DNA of 64,000 nt from Ancylostoma caninum (Eukaryota > Nematoda > Chromadorea > Rhabditida > Ancylostomatidae): the NCBI GenBank assembly GCA_037903475.1, contig JBAJFG010000314.1, positions 1,922,001 to 1,986,000 of the forward strand. The letters run 5' to 3'. A program made the translations under genes and the position numbers. Below are positions 44,410 through 56,189 of this stretch, in pieces (the stretch's first letter is position 1; each line of letters opens with the position of its first letter). The notes under the pieces are model-generated. The model searched no databases. It was given only the letters and a program-made list of their open reading frames with translations, and had not been told where the DNA came from.

Positions 44410-45129
44410 CAAACACCATTAATGCATGAGGCAAAGCAACAATCACGTAAGTGTTCCCGTCCATATCTTCTTTTCGTACCTCCGCATTCAAGTATCCTTT
44501 TGCCTTCAACGCTGAAATGTAAAGCATTTAGAGAAAAATTCTATGCCATCGAGGAAGTATAGAAGACTCCAGTGGGTTCGGACACTGACTCCCTTCAACA
44601 GTGTGCCGCACCGCAACATTTTCTCCACTACATATGATTGCCTGCGCACCCCAAGATCTCGTTGATATTACCGCGCTTTCTCGAATGCACTGCTGCGGAG
44701 CGCTGGACGGGTCAGAACTACTGAAATCCTCTGTGCGTACTTTCGACGTTTTCTTCTATCATGTAGAAAGCATAGGTGACGTAAACAAGGCGGCACAGCG
44801 ACGATAAAGCAATGACAAGCTGAACGAATAGACATTAGATTTCATCATTAGCGTAATTGTCATGTACGTACTATAACTAGAGTTAGAAAGGCCATAATTG
44901 CTGAACTCTCGGTGATTGTACCCATTGCCCCAATCAGGGAGATGGCAAACTGTAATGAGTTAGAAGGAAGTCCTTATAATACAGATTTTAAAAATTTACA
45001 ATTAGCACTAACAACAGCCCACGCGAAGCCAATTTCGAACGTAATCCTGTCGTATTCGAATGCGTCTTGTCTGTGAAGCTCAATTGCCGACAGCAGCGCT
45101 AGACAGGTGAAAAGAAATATGAGGAGGAA
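44410..45129 (-). CDS. Candidate exons of an unidentified membrane protein
   Basis: I do not recognise this gene. Exon-like blocks on the - strand share good splice signals. One is 45129 to about 45000, after TTCTTTCAG, with hydrophobic LLIFLFTCLALLSAI and then FEIGFAWAVV. A second starts at 44949 after CATTACAG with FAISLIGAMGTI and IMAFLTLVI. A third starts at 44819 after TCGTTCAG with LVIALSSLCRLVYVTYAFYM. A fourth, 44511-44410, follows CATTTCAG and precedes GTAGGC, with GNTYVIVALPHALMVF. Three to four membrane segments would suggest a small polytopic protein, claudin-like at most. The exact donor of the first exon is uncertain because the obvious one breaks the frame. The start and end of the gene are not found. 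Confidence 0.3.
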
Positions 45130-45429
45130 CTGAAAGAATTTATACACTACAAATTTCTTGCTTCCATTTTGTCTCGAGTCAAAAAGAAGCTTACTCGAAT
45201 GTTGATGCATCCACAGCATGTTGGTATTTCCTATAAAACTTAATATCATGATCATGACTTATAATAACGGGCTTACTTCGTCTGTCACGTGTTGTGTGTG
45301 TGTCAGAAACGAAATTCCCTGATTGGCCAGTGATGGTGATTACGAGGTCAACAAGATGATAGGGACGGGTATGGTGAGGTTCAAAGAATGAAGAGAAGCT
45401 CTAAAGGATGGGGAAGTTCAGAGCGGTGA

Positions 45430-46055
45430 GTGCACCGCGGTGTGGAGGCTGCGCCGGCGCCGAAAAGTGGGGAAACGCTTGGGGACGGGTCCAACGGCGT
45501 AATAACGGTGCGCCGGCGTCCAAAAGAGGGGAAACGCCTGGAGTCGGCTCCAACGGTGTGATAAGGGTGCGCCGGCGTCCAAAAGTGGAAAAACGCCTGG
45601 AGTCGGCTCCAACGGTGTGATAAGGGTGCGCCGGCGTTCAAAAGTGGGGAAACGCTTGGAGTCGGCTCCAACGGTGTGATAAGGGTGCGCCGGCGTTCAA
45701 AAGTGGCGAAACGCTTGGAGTCGGGTCCAACAGTGTGATAAAGGTGCGCCGGCGTCCAAAAGTGGAAAAACGCCTGGAGTCGGCTCCAACGGTGTGATAA
45801 GGTTGCGCCGGCGTCCGAAAGTGGGGAAACGCCTGGAGTCGGGTCCAACGGTGTGATAAGCGTGCGCCTGCTTCCAAAAGTGGGAAAACGCCTGGAGACG
45901 GGTCCAACGGTGTGATAAAGGTGCGCCGGCGTCCAAAAGTGGGGAAACGCCTGGAGTCGGGTCCAACGGTGTGATAAAGGTGCGCCGGTGTCCAAAAGTG
46001 GAAAAACGCCTGGAGTCGGGTCCAACGTTGTGGTAAGGATGCGCCGGCGTCCACA
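45430..46055 (-). repeat. Minisatellite array, 59-bp unit (locus 3)
   Basis: About ten well-conserved units of 59 bp with cores GTGGGGAAACGCCTGGAGTC and GGTGCGCCGGCGTCCAAAA. GAAACGC recurs near 45472, 45531, 45590, 45649, 45708 and so on to about 46003. The unit is related to the arrays at 690-1105 and 15405-15790 and to 49895-50060. It has the least divergence of the four arrays. Long open frames in all phases here (up to 214 codons) are artefacts of the repeat. Confidence 0.88.
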
Positions 46056-46499
46056 TGTAATATTAATTCGCTAGGCGGGCCTATTTCTGCATGACCGGTA
46101 CGCTTAGCGGACCCTCCTACCTAAATCACCTAGATGTACATTGTTTCCTTTCGTATCGGTGTTCTCTTCCCATTCCTTTGGAGAAGAACCACCCCTTTCT
46201 TTCCATTTATATACACCGGTGGACCCTTATCACTTAAATTACCACAACAACAAGTTGAGCCTAAATCATTTCAACATAACATTTGCACTGAATTGGTTAC
46301 ACTCAGTTCTTCACGGCCATATACTTCGCTCATATGGAAGAGCATAACTTCGTTCACATGGGGGAAAGCTACCACTTACGGGATCAAGGGTTTCTCAGGA
46401 GAGCGATAGAGCTGCGTGGAAGGATGCAGATTTTATCAGTCCATCTACACTTTTGTGTTTGCTTTCAAGGTGCAGTATGCGAGCGAAACGAGCATCAGT
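46056..46499. other. Spacer between array and stem-loop at locus 3
   Basis: No gene or recognised repeat. The short open frames here have no family features. Confidence 0.35.
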
Positions 46500-46545
46500 A
46501 GAAGTCTGGAAGTCCGGCATTAGCCGGACGGCCAGACTGGTAATG
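46500..46545 (-). repeat. Stem-loop of composite repeat (locus 3)
   Basis: GTCCGGCATTAGCCGGAC forms a stem-loop inside outer arms CTGGAAG/GCCAG. The reverse complement CCAGTCTGGCCGTCCGGCTA matches CCAGCCTGATCGTCCGGTTA at 49808. The 59-bp array lies about 450 bp downstream on this strand. The intervening DNA does not show the rest of the ~190-bp head. Confidence 0.5.
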
Positions 46546-46939
46546 CATAAACACCGAAAAAAGCGTAATGATCGTACATCACTTGAATCCCTGCCGGCTG
46601 CCATTCTAGGCATTTCTTCAGCATCAGGAAGAACCTGCTGCACATGAGTGTGATCCTTTCTAAACAACATTCTACTGCTGCAGTTTCGTGCCAAATATGA
46701 CCCTGTGTTCAGAGGACCTAGCCATTGGGATATACCTTCTACTGATTTTGGACATGTCGAGCAGGTTCACCGTAGTGACCGGCCTAACCTTACAGCTGCT
46801 ACGAAATGAGGCTCACCCAAAGGTGAATTGTTTCCATTTGTTATCAAAACAAAATGATCACAAAACAACTTGATGAGAATTCTAATTTTAGATTAAGAAT
46901 CGAGGAATTTGGAGCTCAGGCCATAATACCACAAAACCC

Positions 46940-47345
46940 AAAAAACAACTTGTCGACGAGCTTTTGGCAAAAATTTGCTTGCCAAAAGCTTGTCCACAAC
47001 TTGTTTTCATAATTCCTTGTTGACAGATTGTTCGCCGAAAAGCTTGTCGACAACTTGTTCCCGCCATTTCTTCCCTGACAAACAAACTTTCAGTTGACAG
47101 CAAACGCTTTTCTGAAATTGTACCATGGTAACCATTGCCCTGGTGTCCTCAATGGTGGCACCGTGTGCTACATGCGCAAAGAGAAGTTGACTCTTTCTCG
47201 TCGACAGGACTGCTCGGCTAAAAGGTTGCTGACAATTTATTTGGCCAGAAGCTTGCTGACAATTTGTTTTTGGAAAAGCTGAAAAAAATTGTCGACAGCG
47301 ATCTGCTTGCTAAAAGCTCCTTTGCAAGTTGTTTCTGGGCAAAGC
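46940..47345. mobile_element. Region of dispersed AGCTTGTCGACAACTTGTT motifs
   Basis: Variants of AAAAGCTTGTCGACAACTTG occur near 46945 (inverted), 46982, 47034, 47222, 47251, 47272 and 47311, separated by 30-180 bp. GGCCAGAAGC and GGCAAAAGC variants precede them. The motif has an internal GTCGAC palindrome. Like 28831-29742 and 42631-43319, it looks like a non-autonomous DNA element with subterminal motif copies, but terminal repeats and borders are not resolved. Confidence 0.4.
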
Positions 47346-47659
47346 GGGTAGGACACTTTGTTTTTGGAGTGCTGAGTCTGCGAATGATTTGCGATAAAGG
47401 CTGCCTTTATCTTTTTCTGAAGTGCTATGGGCGGTAGAGTATGCGCTATAACCGCAGGTTAACCAGTTAGACATTTTATAATCAAGAACCATTATCGCCT
47501 CGAAATCTTCTGTACACGGTGCGGCAAAAGTATTGTCCGCTTGACATGGCTTGTGAAAATGTCCGCTTGACATGGCTTGTGAAAACCTCAGTATTTAGCT
47601 TAGATGTGACGAGTTTCTTCATAACATACAGAAAACATCGCCGATCACCTGCGTCAGCT

Positions 47660-48330
47660 GGGCAAGGTTAAAAAATTGTCGCAGTGACTGCTCGTGATCT
47701 GACCGGATGCGTTCTCCAGCGACGTGGAGAGGTGGCAACTGATTTGCTCTCTACAGGAGCATTGAAAACTGGCTGAAGTCCATCTTTAGAGGAGATAAGA
47801 AGTGGATCCAGTACGTCAACAGCAAGCACCGCCTACACTGAATTGACAAGGATAAGCAGCTTGAGCCGCTGCCGAAGTCAGGTGATAACAGCAAAGGCAT
47901 CATCCATTATGCTCCACTGTCACACTAGACTGCCCTCAAGACGGGAGCTGTCTGTCTGTCAGGAGCTGGATAGAATAGCCGCAAAAATCGCAGGAAAGGG
48001 TCTGAACTACGGGACGATACGATTCCTGCACGACAATGCTCGCCCGTTTCTATAAGAGTGACTCGCCACAACCCATTCAACTTTAGATGGAGAGTGCTGA
48101 CTTACCCAACGTACAGCTCTTACCTTGCCCTGAAAGATAACCACCTTCTCCTGTACCTCTCTAACGCCGTGCAAGGTAAGGTTCGATAATGAAGGTGACC
48201 TGGTTCACTGGTTGGGCAACATTCCGTCTCGATGCCAGAACAGTTCTATGCCTAAGGCATCGAAAGGATTTCCGAAAATGGGCGAAGTGTGGTAGAACGT
48301 AGTGGTGGTTTATATATCCCTTAATGTGCT
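47660..48330 (+). pseudogene. mariner transposase pseudogene (3' two thirds)
   Basis: Recognisable blocks in family order are EEIRSGSSTSTAS-like sequence, DKDKQLEPLPKS in a shifted frame near 47848, GLNYGTIRFLHDNARPF near 47999-48050 (second catalytic Asp in HDNARP), and a C-terminal stretch near 48240-48300. Several frameshifts and stops are present. The HTH region is missing upstream, and no terminal repeats were seen. Confidence 0.65.
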
Positions 48331-48661
48331 TTGCTCTTTTTTAAAAGTCAAGAAAATATATTGTTTTAAAATCCGCGAGAACTTTCACTACAACTTAATA
48401 TAACGGCGAATTACAGAGAGAATTGAGTTTGGTGCTATGGAACTCCGATGTGGACCCAGCGTGTTCAAATCTCAGTCAGCAAATGAAACCTCAACGTAGC
48501 ATAGCTATTCTTGGTTCCACCTGCAAATCAAGACCGCAGCGTTTTTACTGATAGCTTACAACACCTGCTCTCAAGTGCGTGCATAATAAGTAACTTTAAT
48601 TACATTGGCACTAACTTTCTGTGAGGAGCACATTGGCAACGCAAATATGTCGGTCCCTATA

Positions 48662-50480
48662 ATGTCCGATTTTGCATTCATCTTCCTAACGATCTACATG
48701 GTCAGAGCTATAGGAATGATAACAATAGTGCTCGATATTTGTGCTTGCTATGTGATCATCGCACATTCAACGAGTGCTATGGCGCAGTACAAATGGGTGC
48801 TGTTAGGAATGTCGGTGGGTTTTGTAAGATACTAAGATCCGGGCCCTACCCAAAACATTCATAGCTTTATAGTAGCTGAATCACCATAATTTCAGCTTGT
48901 ATCATCGAGTTCCAACATGATTTTCTCCTTGTTGATTCTGCCAGCTAGGTTGGGTGGAGCGATTGGAGTACGCTTTGCTGGATTACTCTCGGATCTGTTC
49001 CCGGATGCTGGCGAAATATTCATGGTATATTGAAAACTTTAGTGTGTATGCATAATTTAGTACTGCTGCAGTAGGGAGCTACAACTTCCAGCTACTGGTT
49101 GAGTTCCACTACTTTTACCTGATTCACTACTTTTACCTGACTCTAACCTTAGTTCTCACATTGGAATGTTGTCAATGTTCCGCAGAAGAAGGAAAAGGTG
49201 GGAAATCAATGAGCACGATCATTTTCGATGGTTGGTCCAACTTGGATTTCCATCTATCCATATTTGCTGAATGCGTGTCAGATTTTCAGGAAGGAGGGGG
49301 GGGGATGACAATGTGTAGGCGCACAAAGGCGCACAAACACAGTGCTGGCCACACGCCTAGTGCGTGCTCAGGAAACATGAGAACCATGTTCTATTCCAAT
49401 CCTAAGCATAAGACTGAAAAGTGGGAACTCAACAATTAAAACATGGTACTCGTGCAAAACACAGTCATTTAGAATCAATAGTTCCATACTAATAATGGTC
49501 ATATCTACGCAAAATCATGCATATCCATGCAAAATCCATGCTGAAACCATGCGTCTCCAAATCCGAAGCAGATTCAAAACCCTCGAAAAACCAACGATTT
49601 TCTCATTTCCGAACCCATGCATACCTGCGAAAAACACGGTTTCTGACTCCTTGAATGGTTCTCTTTGAGCGACAACTTGAGCAAAATATAGAATCCATAT
49701 CCCAGGAATGAGCTCTTTTTCGTTAATTCTGCTCGACCGATATATGTTCCAGAACGGAATTTATTATTGGTGATATTATTACTTTTATCTTTATTATTAT
49801 TATTACCAGCCTGATCGTCCGGTTAACGCCGGACTCTCAGGCTTTTTTTGGGCTCACTTCACTCACCTCGCATTTCCCACGCCGTTGGACTCTATTTTAG
49901 GTGTTTTCCCACTTTTCGACCTTGGCGCACCCCTATCACAGTAGTGGACCCGTCTCCTCCACCTACCGGAGCCGGTGCGCCACTCTCGCAGTTGTGGGCC
50001 CGTCCAGTGACGTTCCGCTTCTACTGGACGCCAGCGCGTCGCTTCTGTAGCAGTAGCCCGTTTCCTTCAATTTCCCCAACGCCCGTGCCGGCGCAACACT
50101 CATCCGCGTCATCCTTCGTTCGCCTGGTTCCTCTTTTTTGTTATGAAGTTGTCCTAACAGTCTCTCCACTTTTATACGGGCCTGTAATCATAGGCCTATC
50201 TCAGTCGACCGGGATTAAAACAGCTTTCGGCCATTGAAAGGACTTAACATTTCTGAACATGAAAAAAGTGGCTCGAAACATCTCTTAATCAAGGTGAAAA
50301 TCAAAGTTTAGTTCATTTTCATACATAACGCGACACGTTGAGCACGATGGTGCAGGTATATTCCATTCTTGATGGCTGGTTCTCGTGCACACACACATGA
50401 ACTGTCAATTAAAGCCAATTAAGTAAGATTATTATTATTATTATTTATTGTTATTATTATTATATTATTATATTATAATA

Positions 50481-50534
<54 letters not shown>

Positions 50535-53500
50535 CCATTACGTCACTTAAAGTGAACGTGAAAATAGCAATGACATGACATGACTTGATCGAGTAACATC
50601 AACCGGTACGTTTGAGTAATGATACCCTCCACATCTTATCCTTATTTTCCTTGTGAAGATAATTTTGAACTTTTTCCAACATACGTATGTCCTTTTTTCT
50701 ATGTGGACAAGAAACTACAGAGCCAGACAAAAAACTACAAAGCCAAATTCAAGTATGGGTCAGAAGTATGACTTATAAGTTTTCAGCAGCACATATTTGT
50801 CTGTTAAACAGTTTTCTGAAGATATGGTATGTGTAGTAACCGCCTCTCTACAGAGACATCTGTAACGATCAGAGCAGTACAATTTGTTGTCATATCGGAA
50901 GCCTAGATCAACAACTTTATTGACACTTTCTATCATATCTTTCTATCTTCACAAAACTGAATATCGGTATCATTTCTGTTGTAGATTTTAATATCATCAG
51001 CAAACTGTTTGCAAGTGACACCTTTTTCCTCCAAAGACAGCGGTAAATCTGCAGTATACAGGGCAAACAGAACAAGGAACAGAACTCCCACTCCCCCTTG
51101 CGGGACACCACTTGGGACAATTCTGCAGGAGGAATAACAAGAAATAATTTTGGAATGTTCTGTTACTCAAAAAATCTGAGAGCCAGTCGCAGATATTTGA
51201 ATGTATCTTTCACCTTATAGAGTACCATCTTATGACTGACTCGATCGGAAGCTTTGGAGTATATGTATATAACATCACAAGGTTTCTTCCTATCCATCTA
51301 CTCCAGTCATTCAAACATTCTAAAAAATTTGTTTCTACAGATTTTCCTTAAACAAAGCTATGATGATTGCACGCTATTATTTCATCCTTCTCGAAATGAT
51401 TCGGCAAATGTGCTTTTAGTCCTTTTTCAAAAACACTACAGAACAACGAAGTAGTGCTGACAGGTCTATAATTGTCAACCTCAGTTGCGGGCTCTTTCTT
51501 TAGTAGAGGAGTGATGAAAGAGGGCTTCCACCTGTATGGTACTTCGGAAAATGTTAGCGACTGACTAAAAATGTATGCAAGAGGAGCAGCTAGTACATGT
51601 GCAATATTCTGAACAAACGACGTGGGTATAAAATCGGGTGTGAGAGAATAAGATTCCGGCCACTTTTCGATCATCTCACAAACAGTAATTTCATCAAACC
51701 ATGGAAACGCTTCCATAGAATATTTTACGTTGGGATTGAACTCTGGCAATTCTTCTACATTTTTGGAGTACACCTCATAAAATTTTTCCGCCAGTAAGTT
51801 TGCTTTGTCAGGATCTAACATTGCAATCTTGTCGCCTTTCTTTATACAAGGAATATGATGTGAAGCCTTCAATTTTCTACTCAAAAACCCAAAGAAGAAG
51901 TTTCGCTGAATTGGTCACACTTGCTAAAATCATCTGGAGGCTACTTCTGTGCAAAGTTGCGGGTGGCTGGCCATGACGGGTCCATAGGCGAGTAAGTAAT
52001 ACGGAGACCACAAGAGAGAGGATATATCATTGCATCGGAAAGTAGCTTCACAAATTGATGTGTGATGAAGAATATACGAGCAAGGCTGGTATCGCGAGTA
52101 CAAGTAGTCCGAAGCGGGCCAGACGGCAGACTGGTAGAACATACGCAAATCATTGGGGGGGGGGGGGGGATTTAGTGTTTGAGCTCAGTTAATGAACATT
52201 TTCGCTTCTCTGTTAATTTGCTAAGAATTCCCTAAGCGTAGAGCTTGTCCTGGCATGTACCTCGAGTGGTTGTCTTACCCCACTTTCTTTCATCCCCCAG
52301 AGGCGCAAGTCAACCAGAATTAGCCAATTTCTGTAGAAACAGGTCATGTACTTCGCTGCATTCACGGCAAACGATGTTCTCTGCGCTGTGCGATGTTTCC
52401 TGCGTATGGTTATTCCATCTTTTCATCTTTCGAATCGAGCGACTGGTATAGTGAAAATCTCGAACAATTTGACGACCTGCCTACGCCCTTGCCTCTAGCC
52501 GCTGCTCAGATGTGAAAGCTTCAGGCCAGAAGAACCAATTCAACTGAGTCTTTAATTTTTCAAACATGGTTCCACAACTGAGTCTGTCCCCAGAATGATC
52601 GCCTGTAACAAACTCTGTGGGACTCAAACACACACTCGGATTTGCAACTAACTACTCAATATGTAACAATATCGTCACTGCATGAACACATGCGCACTCA
52701 AATGTCCACGCTTTGTTCCTAAATGGAAGTTGAATGCGTTCGTATTTACCCTATGGAAAAATTTTTTAAAAAAAGTGTGAGTTTACCAAACTTTCTACAT
52801 TCACAAAGTGTTAGGGTGGCGGAAAAGTCTTGTCCAAAAAGGAGCAGCAGCACCTCGAAAACCCCACGTCCAAAGGATCAAGGGATGCAGCGGTTTGGAA
52901 TGCTCCTGCTGAGACGACAGTCATAAGCACTCCAAGTTTGTAGTTTGTCCAAAACAGTCCCGAAAAAAAAGGAAAAGATGAAAAACTAACTTTGCACTAC
53001 CCCACCCTTCTTCCACACCAAATTCACCACTTTTTCCAATGAAGAGGCCTATACAAACATGCGAAGCTGGGTTGGGACACCGTTCCCTGTGTTCCCTATT
53101 CCTAATCCATACTTTTACTTATTTTACTTTTGAGACTCCGGCATCCCAAATAGCTGAAACTCCAGCTCTTTTTCTCTTGCGCCCTTTCTGATATTTCTTT
53201 TCTGCATCCGGCATTAATCATTAAAACCACTATTTTAGATGATCGTTTTACTGAACGTTCTTTCCATATTATGGAGTGTTGAAATTGGTTTTGCCTTTCG
53301 CCTTTACACACTTGACTCTACAATGTCAAGAACAAGAACAGGTAAACGATTATCACACCCTCGAACTTCTCATCGAGTCAAATGAACTGCAACTACATAT
53401 AGGAGCAAAAAACCTCTGTTGCTGTAGATCCGGTTGAGCATGCTGAGCACCCTAGCTCCTTTTGCATCCAAAATGTTCCACCTACTTCCCACCAATGACG

Positions 53501-55781
53501 AGTTAGTCTTTGGCAGTGAATAAAAGGCTGAGATCGCTGATTTCATCGATAGACCCTTCCAAAGTACAGATTGTTTTCACTGATCAGTTATTGCTACGAA
53601 TCTCTTGGTACGTGACAACTAGACTAGGCCAGTACTCCGTCCTGTGAGGAGGGAATCATTTCATGTAATCCAAACCCTCGAATATTTCTACACAATCAAA
53701 TGATTTTCGGAGAGCTACTCCCTGGTAAGATGTGAACGAGAGATGAGAGCGCAGCGCGTTAGAGTCGTGCCATTTTTCTGCATCTACTAATGGTTACATA
53801 TAAGAGAGCTAGAGAATCTTTCATATTGAAAGTTGCAAATGGCGGTAGGGACGGATCATTGGCAGTAATCAAAGAAAGAAGACGCTCTTTTGTATGAGGT
53901 TTTCCTGGACCTAAAATTGCAGCTTTGCCTGGAATCCACTTCAATTTTGTTGTTGTAATGCAATTAGATCCGCTTTATATTGAACCTCTCAGACCGTGCA
54001 CATCTGGAGTCGTGAATCCAATTGCATAGAGCGCTTTCTCAAAGAAAAAAGCGATCGAAAGATAAAGAGCCGTTTCTTCTGTGTACATCGCAGCGAGGCT
54101 GCTATTATTATAAACCAATCAAGGGGAAAGTTGCATTCTCACTAAAATATGTACGTGAAAATAGATATTTCGGTTCCAGGAAAATTTATAACCTCCGTTA
54201 TGTTTTCGTTTCCGCTACCTTTCATGGTTCTTCTCTCTATTCTCTTCTATAATGTTCAGGCCACCGACGAACAGAAGGCGGATCTCATAGCTGAGGTGAA
54301 AATTTTGAGATCATTTTTTGTCACGTAGATAATGGTTGCTGCTAAAGTTCTGATGTGTTCTACCGCCGATCAGGACAAGTTGGGATTTTGCGAATTTCAG
54401 AATCATCTACACAATCAGACTAATTCGGCATTCTTTCTTATTATCCCCGAGAACTACACCAAGTTTGTTCTATTCAGTATTTGCACAGGCGGCTACATCT
54501 TTTCAATTCTTCTGGTGATCTTGGTTATCATTTTCAAAATAAGAAGGATCTTCTCAAATGTTCAACACAGCGAACGTACAATTATAATCCACAAGTCACT
54601 TCTGAAGAGTCTTATATTTCAGGTAAACACTTTCTCAGTTCAAACATCTAATTTTATTTCAATTTAGCAATATCATAAATCTAATAAGGGTAAAGTTCAT
54701 TTTTATTCTGACGTTCTTCCAGCCATTTATCAATCTACATTTTGCCTTCTTGGACTAGGTTGGCCAACTAGAAATGCGTGTCGCCATTTTTCGTCCTGAC
54801 CGTGTTATTAAGTTCTTTTACACATGTGCGTGAAGTCGTTTGGGAGTGATTCATGGCGTGCAATGTGTACATCTTTCAAGTATCCGTATTTAGTACTTTG
54901 ATCTTTAGAAATTCTGAAGGTCGACACTTTAAAGTTATTTTTCTTCTACATGCTATATGGCTCTAAGCAAACAGAGGCAGCAAGCACCCTACTTCAAGTC
55001 ACGCATTTGGAGGGCGTCTACTCTGTCATTTGGCCGCATCCGTGCGACGATCCACTTTCTGAAAAACAATGCTCATACTTGCGTAACTGGACTGAAGTTG
55101 CGCGTGTAAATCGATCTATCGATCACCCTCCACTTCGTATCCAAAAAGTCTATCAGCTGTGCCTTATTGTGTTCTCAAAATAGCAACTAGGGTTCTCATT
55201 TTTGTAATTAATGCTTTCTTCCTGTAACATTTGATGGGATTTAACACTTCACGAAAAGCTCTTAAAAAATTTATTCTGGTGATCTATTGGTGAAAAGACG
55301 GAGCTCCTATTACAAAACTAGTTTAGACGAAGTTCAACAGAAGAAAGAATAAGAGAGGAAACACTGATAGCTTGCCCCATTCGCACGTTTGCACTCGAAT
55401 GAACATCATGTTTCAGTCCATAATCCCATCGTTCTTCTTGTGTCTGCCCACTGCGTTAGTGGTTCTAGCTCCAACCAACCAAGAGGTCTTTGATGTCAGC
55501 AAACGTACGTTTTCTTTCATAGAAATAATTCAGCTAATTAAGAAATGATGCACTTTATAGAGTCTCCAATTTATCCCTATGTGTTTATTGTCATCTCTCC
55601 ACCACTGTTTGCTTGTTATTCACCAGCTCATGCCATTACTACAATAGCAGTGACCAAGCCATACCGTGAATTCATCATGAAATGCTTTAGTAGAACATGC
55701 GGACAAAAAATAGCAGGAAATGTCCTACGAAGACAACCTCTCATGACCGTATCTTGTAGCGTTATTCGAACGAATAATTAA
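48662..55781 (+). CDS. Srh/Sri-type chemoreceptor GPCR, gene 3 (complete, 7 exons)
   Basis: Predicted nematode chemosensory receptor, 343 residues; ligand unknown. Exons: 48662-48814, 48896-49024, 53239-53341, 54180-54295, 54401-54622, 55417-55504 and 55561-55781. The second in-frame ATG is chosen because it aligns with the starts of genes 2 and 4; an ATG 15 bp upstream is the alternative. Features are YMVRAIGMITIVLDICACY (TM1), HSTSAMAQYKWVLL, LFPDAGEIFM, ILWSVEIGFAFRLY, FSFPLPFMVLLSILF, SLLKSLIFQ, SIIPSFFLCLPTALV (TM6), YSPAHAITTIAV (TM7) and TKPYREFIM. Exon 5 could start at 54329 in frame, but homology and a strong TTTCAG favour 54401. Intron 2 is 4.2 kb and holds repeats and an RT fragment. 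No disabling change was seen. Confidence 0.88.
49806..50060 (+). repeat. Composite repeat locus 4: stem-loop plus three array units
   Basis: CCTGATCGTCCGGTTAACGC followed by CGGACTCTCAGG forms a stem-loop at 49810-49841. About 60 bp later come roughly three units of the ~60-bp minisatellite (TTTTCCCACTTTTCG, GTGGACCCGTCTCC, GTGGGCCCGTCC, GTAGCCCGTTTCC). The orientation is head then array, as at 326-1105. It lies in intron 2 of gene 3. Confidence 0.55.
50428..50534 (+). repeat. ATT trinucleotide microsatellite
   Basis: A run of ATT/TTA trinucleotides of about 107 bp with a few interruptions, in intron 2 of gene 3. Confidence 0.9.
50905..51900 (-). pseudogene. CR1/Jockey-type reverse transcriptase fragment
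   Basis: The - strand encodes an intact stretch (51884-51348) with RT features: YSLTPDFIPTSFVQ, SEVPYRWKPSFITPLLKK, DNYRPVSTTSLFCSVFEK. Downstream, in other frames, are RSVSHKMV-like sequence, a GVPQGS-like remnant near 51110 and FADDIKIYN near 50995. No endonuclease domain is present. Frameshifts and stops make it non-functional. It differs from the intact CR1-like element at 37728-41968. It lies antisense in intron 2 of gene 3. Confidence 0.72.
51960..52150 (-). repeat. Head module of composite dispersed repeat (locus 5)
   Basis: Reverse complement: TTCTACCAGTCTGCCGTCTG, CCAGCCTTGCTCG, TTCTTCATCACACATC, AGCTACTTTCCGATGCAATG and CCTATGGACCCGTCATG, matching 326-498 block by block. Only a trace of one array-like unit follows, so this is a solo head. 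A 15-base G run (52155-52169) abuts it. Confidence 0.65.
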
Positions 55782-55869
55782 TACGATAAACTATTTAAAT
55801 TATGATTATGACATTGGAGTCCTCCTATATGAATCCTCCTATATAAATCCTCATAGTTCAGCAGAATCT
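55782..55869. other. 3' flank of chemoreceptor gene 3
   Basis: AT-rich spacer with a short direct repeat (CCTCCTATATGAAT / CCTCCTATATAAAT) before the Penelope-like remnant. Confidence 0.35.
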
Positions 55870-56189
55870 TTCACGGATCTCCCTCATTCTAGGGACTTCG
55901 GTTGTTCGTGGTTGGATACCGAACGGAAAAGCAAAATTCATCTAGTAGCTTTTTTGCAGGGATTTCAGACTCGTAAGCAAGAATCGCAAGAACACCACGT
56001 TGAAATCTTGAGCGTAGTGATTGTCCTGTTTATGCTTCCCAAGGCCGGAACCAAGCTGCCACCTTTTTTGCTAGCTGTTCTTCTACGCGCTCCCTCAGTA
56101 CCCGTCCCGTTTCACCAGTATACAAAGCATTGCACTCTGAACACTTTATCTGGTATATCATACCAGACTTAGAGCAATCTCCCTCCTTA

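Noticed and set aside
45381..46056. Overlapping open frames of 119-214 codons on the - strand
   Set aside because: They lie in a 59-bp tandem array, occur in several phases and encode only repeated peptides; there is no independent coding evidence.
47395..47412. Palindromic AAAGGCTGCCTTT resembling the AGGCAG termini of the TTAA family
   Set aside because: No TTAA flank and no partner terminus at a plausible distance.
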